Assembly (NCBI GenBank): GCA_031316255.1
Contig: JALDQW010000001.1
Span: 1,178,001-1,242,000, forward strand
Source: Nitrosomonas sp.
GTDB lineage: Bacteria; Pseudomonadota; Gammaproteobacteria; Burkholderiales; Nitrosomonadaceae
DNA: 64,000 bases
Reading direction: 5' to 3'
A program made the position numbers and the translations under genes. The notes under the pieces are model-generated. The model searched no databases and was not told where the DNA came from. It was given only the letters and a program-made list of their open reading frames with translations. Below are positions 57,358-64,000 of this stretch, in pieces. Position 1 is the stretch's first letter, and each line of letters opens with the position of its first letter.

Positions 57358-60300
57358 GTGAAAATTAAAACCTGGTTTACAAATAAAAAGGATGTATTAA
57401 TTTCTTTGGCAAAAAGACATTATTACAAGCTGATTGATTTTGTAGGATCTGCAAAGTCTTTCTTCATAAGTAAAAAGAAGATTCTATCTGACTTTTTTGT
57501 AAAGCAGACAAATCCCTATCTCTCATCTTATATAAAACGAGAGAAGAAGCGTGTATCAAAATCATCCGGAATTTTGGATAAATTTAAACTGGATGATATC
57601 TATCAACCTTCAATCAAATCATTTTCAGTCATTCTCTTAGGCTTCGTTCTAATTTTTATATTGGCACACTGGTCACAAAGTTTAATAGACTTACTAGGAG
57701 CCTATATTAATAGGCATTACCCATTTGAAACCCCAGCATTCCCAACTATAAAAAACGAAGACAATCAAAATCTAATTGCAGCACTTGCGGGTATTGGTGT
57801 AATTGTTTTTGCTCTTACCATCTTTATTGCGGAAAGCTTTCGAGACGGTTCGACTGACAAAGGAAGAGTTCTTCTCAAAGAAAGTAACATCTGGCCTCTA
57901 ACTGTTTCAGTAGTCCTTTCCTTCTTGTTATTTTTGTGGGGAAATAATAATATTATTATTTATATACCAATTATCTTGGTCGCACTGTTCTCGCTGTTAT
58001 CACTTGCACGAGTTATTGGTACACTTCTAAATAGAGTCGAGTTTGTTAAAAAGCGTAGGACTCTTTTAAAAGAACTCATGCAGAGAAGTATTGATTTGGC
58101 AATTGAATCAAGGTTGGCAGACAATATTTTTCTTTCCAAACTTGATGAGCAAGAAATCCTTATCCAATTTCATTTGTTTTCGATTGACAGAACGTCAGAT
58201 TTAATCTGTTTAAAGTCTAAAAAATTTGGCAGGATTAAAGATATTAACTTACTGAAATTAGAGGATTTCTCAAAATTACTTAATAAAGAAGCTGTCAAAA
58301 ATGGTTTTTCTTATGAGGAAGTGCAAGAAAAGTCTATCCCCAAGATTTCAGTTGATGGTTCAGTGAATGAATCAAGTAAAATCAAGTTACAACAAAACAC
58401 CAAACGATACATACTCAAAAAATATAATGATCTTATTGACGAAGAGCATTGTACTTTGATCTGCTATGACAGAAATCTAATTGGAAGCAATGAAGAGGTG
58501 CGAGCAGAACTAGAGAGAATTTTTGAGCAAATTTTTAGTATTGAGAAGACAGATTCATTTGCAGAAGAAGTTAGGTTAGAACTGCAAAACTTAAGAGATG
58601 ATTTCGCGGCAGCAATAAAGTCTGAAGCTTCAGGTAAAGTAGATGAGCATTCAAAGACCTATATAGCTTTGGCTGAAGGGTTTTTGGAACAGATTATTAA
58701 ATATGGTGGTGGCTATGACCACGACCAAGCAGTAAAGGAGCGGACTTCTCTCTTTTCTGGATGGGAACAGGTTCGTTGGTTATCAACTGATCTGGTTGAT
58801 TTATTAGAACTCGCAATAAAATCAAATAATAAAAGTATTATTGGAACAGTCGCATTTATTCCAATAGGAATTGCCCGTAGAGCTATAGAAAAACATGATC
58901 ATTATACTTTTCAAGAATTCATTAGAATTGTTGAATCATTATATCTATATTCAACCAGAGTCGAGAACGAGAATATAAAGCAGTTCTTAGTTGATAGAAG
59001 CTGGAGATATATTAAGGAGTTATGTGATTATTATCTTGAATCTTCACTTAAAAAAGAGACTCTCACCATCGAAGAAATAAAATCTTATGAGGGTTTCTCT
59101 ATACATTTAATCTTTATTTTTCAGAATCTACTTAAAATGTCATTTGATAACAATGATATTGAGTCATTTGAAAAGTTTAAACTCAAGGTAAGTACACTTT
59201 TTGAGCACTCGCATTTTTTTAGAAATTACAGTGATGTTAGACGATGGGATTATGAAATAAAAAACAAAAAAATTACTGAAGAAGAAAGGATATCGATTGA
59301 AGAAAAGCGTAACGTAGCAATTGCGAGAGAAGTGTTGTGGAAAAATATTGAGTCCAGAAGAAAGCAAATGTTGTTTGGGATCGCTACGTTTGTCTTTGAT
59401 CAATTTCAAAAATCCAAAGAGGATGAACTACTTTCTAAGTTCTTCAATAGTATTAACAGTACTGTACCTAATGACTTGATTGAGCTAACAAGACTTTTCC
59501 AAGAATGTCATTCGTTTGAAGTTGAAGATTTTTGGAATTGGAATTGGTGGGAAACAAGACCAGATGAAGGGGTTCATAGCATTCAAGTCCTCGAGAAGCT
59601 TGAAAAGTTTTATGCAGTAAAATCTTTAATGTTATTAACAAAAAAGAGTGAAGAAGAAATCAAAAGAATGGTATTGCCAACTTCGAGAGATTTTGTATTT
59701 TTAGTAGAAGGCTCGAGGGATCTTATGGTTATTTTAAAAAATATTGAAGAACATCCAGAGGATTGGCAGTTTGTACTAAATCAAAATGCCAATACAAAAG
59801 TAACAGCATTTAGAGCTTTATTATTACAGGCTAAAGACGCTCAAGAAGAGATAGAAAGAAAAATTAAAATAGAAACAGCTCCATCCAGTAAAATAATTTC
59901 TAATTTTGAAAATGACGTTGTAAAAGCATATTATGAGAATGAACAGACGCTCACATTATTTAAACATTTAAAGAGATTTAGAGATTTAAGCGAAACAGGA
60001 ATCAATGAGAAAGGCAAAAGTAGATTTGGAATTAATACAGTAGATGATAAAGCCGCCTTTTTTGAAGATTGGTATGTTAGCTATGGAAAGTGGGGTGAAA
60101 ACTATGGTCGAAATATTGCTACAGGAGCTGATTCAAGTGTATTAAACAAGATAGCAGAAAAAGCTGAAACAATTAATATTGATATGCTTGATTCACATTT
60201 GGAAAAATTTGATGACCTGAGTGAAGTTGTAATAGTTAGTACAAATATCATGACGGTATATCTTTTTGAAAAAAATCAAAAAATATTACCAAATTGGCAC

Positions 60301-60705
60301 AAAGACGCACCTAAACTGGGTGTTAAAGGCTTTTATGGATGGTATCGACTAAACGACAAGCTAGTGCCTATTTTTGAAATACGCCATAATACCCAAAATA
60401 ACTATTTGTTTATAATAAATAAAAATAAATTTGGAACATATGTCCAGCAAAGTCCATTAAACAAAGATGAAGATATTGGGAAAATTAAAGATGTTTTTTA
60501 TTTTGATATTAATGCGTTTTCAGAAGATCAAGATTTACTTGATGAGTTTCTTGATAAACCACCAAAATGGCTTAGTGAAATCGGTGATAGATCTGAACAG
60601 CGACAACATCTTTTACAAAGAATACTGATAACAATCTTCATTAGATTTGATATAGATTGGGATGAGGATTGTAAAATATTTAAAATTATAACCCCCGATT
60701 TATGA
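57358..60705 (+). CDS. Unrecognised 1115-residue membrane protein in an AT-rich island
   Basis: I do not recognise this protein. The N-terminal ~85 residues are basic; four hydrophobic helices follow at about 88-105, 139-158, 179-195 and 198-221; then ~890 mostly charged, probably helical residues in the cytoplasm. No nucleotide-binding, nuclease or peptidase motif is evident. The base composition is far more AT-rich than the flanking genes, indicating transfer. Start is GTG 57358; no good ribosome site precedes it and a 3-codon GTG...TAG mini-ORF overlaps it. The stop TGA (60703-60705) lies inside the IS256 target duplication, so the product is intact. Large membrane-anchored proteins in such islands are often anti-phage factors; that is speculation. 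Confidence 0.8.
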   Translation: MKIKTWFTNKKDVLISLAKRHYYKLIDFVGSAKSFFISKKKILSDFFVKQTNPYLSSYIKREKKRVSKSSGILDKFKLDDIYQPSIKSFSVILLGFVLIFILAHWSQSLIDLLGAYINRHYPFETPAFPTIKNEDNQNLIAALAGIGVIVFALTIFIAESFRDGSTDKGRVLLKESNIWPLTVSVVLSFLLFLWGNNNIIIYIPIILVALFSLLSLARVIGTLLNRVEFVKKRRTLLKELMQRSIDLAIESRLADNIFLSKLDEQEILIQFHLFSIDRTSDLICLKSKKFGRIKDINLLKLEDFSKLLNKEAVKNGFSYEEVQEKSIPKISVDGSVNESSKIKLQQNTKRYILKKYNDLIDEEHCTLICYDRNLIGSNEEVRAELERIFEQIFSIEKTDSFAEEVRLELQNLRDDFAAAIKSEASGKVDEHSKTYIALAEGFLEQIIKYGGGYDHDQAVKERTSLFSGWEQVRWLSTDLVDLLELAIKSNNKSIIGTVAFIPIGIARRAIEKHDHYTFQEFIRIVESLYLYSTRVENENIKQFLVDRSWRYIKELCDYYLESSLKKETLTIEEIKSYEGFSIHLIFIFQNLLKMSFDNNDIESFEKFKLKVSTLFEHSHFFRNYSDVRRWDYEIKNKKITEEERISIEEKRNVAIAREVLWKNIESRRKQMLFGIATFVFDQFQKSKEDELLSKFFNSINSTVPNDLIELTRLFQECHSFEVEDFWNWNWWETRPDEGVHSIQVLEKLEKFYAVKSLMLLTKKSEEEIKRMVLPTSRDFVFLVEGSRDLMVILKNIEEHPEDWQFVLNQNANTKVTAFRALLLQAKDAQEEIERKIKIETAPSSKIISNFENDVVKAYYENEQTLTLFKHLKRFRDLSETGINEKGKSRFGINTVDDKAAFFEDWYVSYGKWGENYGRNIATGADSSVLNKIAEKAETINIDMLDSHLEKFDDLSEVVIVSTNIMTVYLFEKNQKILPNWHKDAPKLGVKGFYGWYRLNDKLVPIFEIRHNTQNNYLFIINKNKFGTYVQQSPLNKDEDIGKIKDVFYFDINAFSEDQDLLDEFLDKPPKWLSEIGDRSEQRQHLLQRILITIFIRFDIDWDEDCKIFKIITPDL

Positions 60706-60766
60706 TAAAGGGAGTATTAGAAATTCTGTGTCATTCCTTTAGTATTAAATTTTATAGGAGTGACGA

Positions 60767-61978
60767 ATGAACAAGACTACAGTGCAATTTGATTTTGAAG
60801 AAGCCTTGGAATCCTTGAAAGCGGGGCGGAATTTGAATGGAAAAGATGGCATATTAACGCCATTGATCAAACAACTCACTGAAGCTGCATTGGCGGCGGA
60901 ACTTGAACAGCATATCAAATCCGGGGATGAACAGAACCGGAAGAATGGCACGACGCCAAAGACTGTAAAATCAGCATCAGGTAGTTTTCAACTGGAAACA
61001 CCCAGAGACCGCAACGGTACATTTGAACCTCAGTTGGTTAAAAAGCATCAGACTCATCTTACCGATGAAATCGAACGCAAAATTCTATCGTTATTTGCGT
61101 TGGGCTCCAGCTATCAGGATATCTCTGGGCATATTGCCGAGATATACGGCATTGACGTTTCATCGGCGACGATCAGTGCAGTCACTGACAAGCTTATTCC
61201 GGAGCTTAGGGAATGGCAGCAACGGCCATTGGATAGTCACTATCCGTTCGTGTGGCTGGATGCCATACATCACAAAGTGAAAGACGATGGCCGGTATGTC
61301 AGCAAGGCAGTTTATACCGTACTTGGCTTAAACATTGAAGGAAAGAAGGAAGTACTAGGGTTGTATGTATCGGAAAGCGAAGGCGCCCGGTTTTGGCTTT
61401 CCGTACTGACAGATTTAAATAACCGTGGCGTACAGGATATCCTTATTGCCGCCGTTGATGGACTCGTGGGTTTTCCTGAGGCAATCAACAGTATTTTTCC
61501 AGAAACCGAGGTTCAGTTATGCATTATTCATCAAATCCGCAATTCGATGAAATATGTGGCGTCAAAAAATCAAAAAGCATTCATGGCTGACCTGAAACCG
61601 GTATACAAAGCGCCGACCATTGATGCAGCTGAAGATGCGCTTGATGCATTGGAAGCCAAATGGGGAAAACAGTATCCCATCGTGATTCAATCCTGGCGCA
61701 ACAAATGGGAAAATTTATCGGTATACTTCAAATATCCTGAACCGATACGCCGTGTGATTTATACAACCAACACCATTGAGGCCGTACATCGCCAATTTCG
61801 CAAACTGACAAAAACCAAAGGTGGATTTCCGAATGAAAACAGTCTACTAAAGCTACTGTATGTCGGAATTAAAAATGCCAGCAAGAAATGGACGATGCCG
61901 ATACAGAACTGGAATTTGACATTATCCCAGTTAGCGATATATTTTGAGGGTCGTTTGGATGCGGCGTTGGATTTATGA
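60767..61978 (+). CDS. IS256-family (Mutator type) transposase
   Basis: A 403-residue transposase of the Mutator class: LTEAALAAELEQHI, the catalytic-domain start VWLDAIHHKVKDDGR (first Asp), AAVDGLVGFPEAINSIFPETEVQLCIIHQIRNS (second Asp and the C/D-x2-H motif), and the Glu region NTIEAVHRQFRKLTKTKGGFP. Full length and uninterrupted. AGGAGTGACGA precedes the ATG. Confidence 0.96.
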   Translation: MNKTTVQFDFEEALESLKAGRNLNGKDGILTPLIKQLTEAALAAELEQHIKSGDEQNRKNGTTPKTVKSASGSFQLETPRDRNGTFEPQLVKKHQTHLTDEIERKILSLFALGSSYQDISGHIAEIYGIDVSSATISAVTDKLIPELREWQQRPLDSHYPFVWLDAIHHKVKDDGRYVSKAVYTVLGLNIEGKKEVLGLYVSESEGARFWLSVLTDLNNRGVQDILIAAVDGLVGFPEAINSIFPETEVQLCIIHQIRNSMKYVASKNQKAFMADLKPVYKAPTIDAAEDALDALEAKWGKQYPIVIQSWRNKWENLSVYFKYPEPIRRVIYTTNTIEAVHRQFRKLTKTKGGFPNENSLLKLLYVGIKNASKKWTMPIQNWNLTLSQLAIYFEGRLDAALDL

Positions 61979-62001
61979 ATTTAATACAGATTTTTATGTC
62001 A

Positions 62002-62061
62002 CCGCTGAAACTGGTTAGCGTATCGACACGAATTGTGTCGATCGGTCACCGGTTTCAGTGG
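62002..62061 (+). terminator. Large nested stem-loop at the 3' end of the IS256 element
   Basis: Outer arms CCGCTGAAACTGGT (62002-62015) and ACCGGTTTCAGTGG (62048-62061) pair with two wobble or mismatch positions; inside, ATCGACAC (62022-62029) pairs with GTGTCGAT (62035-62042). No T-tract follows. It may terminate or insulate transcription of the transposase gene. Confidence 0.5.
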
Positions 62062-62119
62062 TCAACAAGCGAAGCGCGTTAGGTGATTGGCAAACTGACA
62101 CAGAATTTTGAACACCCTC

Positions 62120-62610
62120 ATGATAAATGTAATTCTAAGTAATTAATCTATATTTTTTTTATTATAAAATCAACTGAAACCAGCTTAAATTTTTTTACCC
62201 TTAGCAAACTTCCCTTCCTTCGCAGAATATGCGTTCCTTGAGAAGATAAGGTTATGAATACAGTTTATGCCGCTCGCTTATTCAAATTGTCATCAGATTG
62301 TTCTTTCTCATGTATTAGGTTAAATATCTTCTTTGTTGAATTATTGGATTTTCTATCAAAAGTTCGAGATATGGCTCGGTATGGTTCACAGCGACTAGAT
62401 AATTTGCCACCAGTGCAATTTATCACCATAACGTACATATCATTAAATTAAACTGATTCACTGTTTTGTGCATGGATGGTATTCTTATTTGAATGAAGTC
62501 TGATACCACATAAAAAGAGAGTTATTAAAATTACGTTGCCGCGATTAATATAGGTGATTTTTGCTAGGTTATAATCGTGAAATTATATTGGATTTGACTG
62601 GTAACTTGTG
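62120..62610. other. AT-rich gap after the IS256 element
   Basis: About 490 bp. It contains the right ATGATAAA duplication, the former 3' flank of the large membrane gene, and the right copy of the ~50-bp repeat (62374-62423). A 65-codon frame at 62254-62451 has no family resemblance and is not called. Confidence 0.45.
62374..62423 (+). repeat. Imperfect ~50-bp direct repeat, right copy
   Basis: Counterpart of 57126-57176; the best-conserved part is TAATTTGCCACCAGTGCAAT. Spacing between copies is 5.2 kb. Confidence 0.45.
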
Positions 62611-62925
62611 ATGACTCAAGACATGAAAGACAAATTGTCAAGCCAATACGTTGTAGGCGACACGACAGATCATGGGAAAAAAATTGTGCATATTGTTGCG
62701 CAAAAGGATGGTTATGTTGTTTATGTAGGAGATGATGGTAAACCTGGCTTTGAGTGTACTAAAGAACTTCATAATAATAAAACGACAAAGGGGTTCCGAC
62801 AAAGGGGTTTGGTCTTGCATTCACACATTGTCTATATTTGGGAAATACAATTACAAAAACGGAGTATCCTTATAATACTGACCGTTAGTGCGGCCAGCGA
62901 TATGTTTCTAGCAAATGAGAGGTGA
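62611..62925 (+). CDS. Small hypothetical protein
   Basis: A 104-residue frame from ATG 62611 (GTG at 62608 also possible). The first ~60 residues (KLSSQYVVGDTTDHGKKIVHIVAQ, YVVYVGDDGKPGFECTKEL) look like a genuine small domain; the rest is basic and less convincing and may be out-of-frame decay. It ends inside the ribosome site region of the antitoxin gene. Function unknown. Confidence 0.4.
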   Translation: MTQDMKDKLSSQYVVGDTTDHGKKIVHIVAQKDGYVVYVGDDGKPGFECTKELHNNKTTKGFRQRGLVLHSHIVYIWEIQLQKRSILIILTVSAASDMFLANER

Positions 62926-62930
62926 ACCTG

Positions 62931-63137
62931 GTGAGTAGCAAAGATGTACTGGAACAAGCATTAAAGCTTAAACCAAACGAGAGATTTCTGGTGGTCGAAG
63001 GGATCATAAAGAGCTTGGATGAACCTGATCGCTCACTAGACGCAATATGGGCAGACGAGGCAGAAAAGCGACTCAAAGCCTATCGAGCAGGCACCCTTGA
63101 AGGTATACCTATCGAGGAAGTATTCAAGAAAGAATAA
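62931..63137 (+). CDS. Type II antitoxin, addiction-module component family
   Basis: A 68-residue acidic protein, start GTG 62931 chosen because AGAGG (62918-62922) is 8 bp away; GTG 62922 is in frame but lies on that site. ALKLKPNERFLVVEGIIKSLDEPD and AEKRLKAYRAGTLEGIPIEEVF match the short family paired with RelE/ParE toxins. It should bind and neutralise the toxin encoded next, with which it overlaps by one base (TAATG). Confidence 0.88.
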   Translation: MSSKDVLEQALKLKPNERFLVVEGIIKSLDEPDRSLDAIWADEAEKRLKAYRAGTLEGIPIEEVFKKE

Positions 63138-63433
63138 TGCGAGTTTTATTTTCAGAACTTGCAAAACAAGAACTTGATGATGCAAGCCAATACTACGAAA
63201 TTGAATTTCAAGGACTTGGAAAACAGTTTCGAGAAGAGATTAAATTGGCGGCAAAAAGGATTTCAGAATATCCAGAGGCGTGGTCTGTAGAACGAGGCGA
63301 TATCCGGAAATGTCTTCTTCACAAGTTTCCGTATAAACTACTTTACTCTATTGAAAAAGATCACATCATTATTATTGCCGTTGCGCACCAGCATAGAAAA
63401 CCAGAGTACTGGGTTGGAAAGGAAAAAACATAA
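63137..63433 (+). CDS. Type II toxin of the RelE/ParE superfamily
   Basis: A 98-residue ParE-like protein: VLFSELAKQELDDASQYYE, LGKQFREEIKLAAKRISEYPEAW, and RKCLLHKFPYKLLYSIEKDHIIIIAVAHQHRKPEYW. RelE members cleave mRNA on the ribosome and ParE members poison gyrase; the sequence alone does not decide. Translationally coupled to the antitoxin. Confidence 0.9.
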   Translation: MRVLFSELAKQELDDASQYYEIEFQGLGKQFREEIKLAAKRISEYPEAWSVERGDIRKCLLHKFPYKLLYSIEKDHIIIIAVAHQHRKPEYWVGKEKT

Positions 63434-63568
63434 CCAGGTGTCGCGATCTGTTTAATTTGCCAGTTGTTGCTTAAAAATAGTAATTCACACAGGACAGCTT
63501 TGATCCAAAAGAATTAATACGTTATTCAGCTCTTCTGCCTGACAAAAAGGTTTAACCAGAAAGTGTCA

Positions 63569-64000
63569 CTAGCGAACCTGTTCTGATTCTTCATTCACCA
63601 TTTCCGGTATTTCAGCTGTGGTCATTTGTTGATTCATTTCACCCGCCCAGGTCGCATTTTGCGGCAGCGTATTCTGTACATGTTTGGCTTGATTCAAATA
63701 TGAATGTATCGTCAAATCCTGTTGCGTAACCGGTATCGCGGTAGCAAGTGGATCACGGATTATTTCATCGATCAGTTTTTCATTAACCGTAAGATGGGGA
63801 CGCGCATTGATTTGTGCTTTAAGGGCGGTTCGCGTGGCTTTCATTGATTGACTGAACAGCTTGTCGTGCTTGCGCTTGTCGTCTTCCAGTACCGGATAAG
63901 CCTGCAGGTACAATTGATCGCCGCGCCAGCCGAAAAGCCGGGGCTGATTGATCACCCGAACTGGGGTACCGACCGTTACATCGTCAAACAACCCGACAAT
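63569..64000 (-). CDS. L,D-transpeptidase (YkuD/ErfK family), C-terminal part
   Basis: The gene enters from the right edge; only its last 143 codons are present. The visible part reads VGLFDDVTVGTPVRVINQPRLFGWRGDQLYLQAYPVLEDD, the stretch that follows the catalytic Cys of YkuD domains in ErfK/YbiS-type proteins, then a variable C-terminal tail. These enzymes make 3-3 cross-links in peptidoglycan or attach lipoprotein to it. The last ~45 codons are duplicated at 56689-56835, 6.9 kb away. Confidence 0.85.
   Translation of the reverse strand: MVGLFDDVTVGTPVRVINQPRLFGWRGDQLYLQAYPVLEDDKRKHDKLFSQSMKATRTALKAQINARPHLTVNEKLIDEIIRDPLATAIPVTQQDLTIHSYLNQAKHVQNTLPQNATWAGEMNQQMTTAEIPEMVNEESEQVR

Larger units (their letters stand above)
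60710..62119 (+). mobile_element. Complete IS256-family insertion sequence
   Basis: 1410 bp bounded by 24-bp imperfect inverted repeats, GGGAGTATTAG... at the left and GAGGGTGTTCA... read inward from 62119, both ending in AATTCTGTGTCA. ATGATAAA occurs on both sides (60702-60709, 62120-62127), an 8-bp target duplication. It carries a single transposase gene and a large stem-loop behind it. Confidence 0.95.

Noticed and set aside
62254..62451. A 65-codon frame after the IS256 element
   Set aside because: No ribosome site or family resemblance, and part of it is the ~50-bp repeat, so coding is unlikely.

Overview
The window looks like a chromosomal segment of a betaproteobacterium, most likely a Nitrosomonas-type member of the Nitrosomonadales. 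This is inferred from protein style (a PEP-CTERM protein, a fused AdoMet decarboxylase/spermidine synthase, a RibB with a degenerate RibA half) and from gene order (rpmH-rnpA-yidD-yidC-mnmE; rpsB-tsf-pyrH-frr-uppS-cdsA-dxr-rseP-bamA-skp-fabZ-rnhB). No ammonia-oxidation gene lies here, so the genus is inference.

Layout. 0-2 kb: minus-strand genes (CNNM-domain protein, exodeoxyribonuclease III, carboxylesterase). 2-7.7 kb: a transglutaminase-like protein, then ribosomal protein L34, RNase P protein (no normal start codon), YidD, a YidC with a long basic tail, and MnmE. 7.8-9.4 kb: two exported proteins. 9.4-22.7 kb: the translation and envelope cluster from rpsB to rnhB, which lacks the usual lpxD, lpxA and lpxB, then a CopD-like protein and SlyD. 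22.8-29.6 kb: mutS and gltX on the minus strand, with a complete IS66-family element inserted inside the first codons of mutS. 29.8-31.9 kb: an exported serine protease, a receiver-like protein without its phosphorylation Asp, and a LuxR-type response regulator. 31.9-38.3 kb: pncC, pgpA, thiL, nusB, ribH, ribB(X), ribE and a lytic transglycosylase, then tRNA-Arg(CCG). 38.9-46.1 kb: lipase, SLC13-type permease, an unrecognised membrane protein, and a SigF/NrsF pair followed by a spondin-domain protein whose upstream region carries a SigF-type promoter motif. 46.1-56.6 kb: decayed DNA, a SulP transporter, a Crp/Fnr regulator, the polyamine fusion enzyme, glycogen synthase, a quinone-oxidoreductase-like protein, the Tdh-Kbl threonine-to-glycine pathway and a ferritin-like protein.

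56.65-63.57 kb is an accessory island. It is bounded on the left by a displaced copy of the last ~45 codons of an L,D-transpeptidase gene and on the right by the 3' end of that gene itself, as expected for integration into the end of a gene. Inside are a very AT-rich gene for an unrecognised 1115-residue membrane protein, an intact IS256-family element placed at that gene's stop codon, short repeats, and a type II toxin-antitoxin pair. The large membrane protein is the best candidate for an undescribed system; its function cannot be read from the sequence.

Two insertion sequences have perfect 8-bp target duplications (TTTCTTTT and ATGATAAA). A ~141-bp miniature element family with terminal inverted repeats and 4-bp target duplications occurs three times, and a second ~134-bp inverted-repeat element occurs once.
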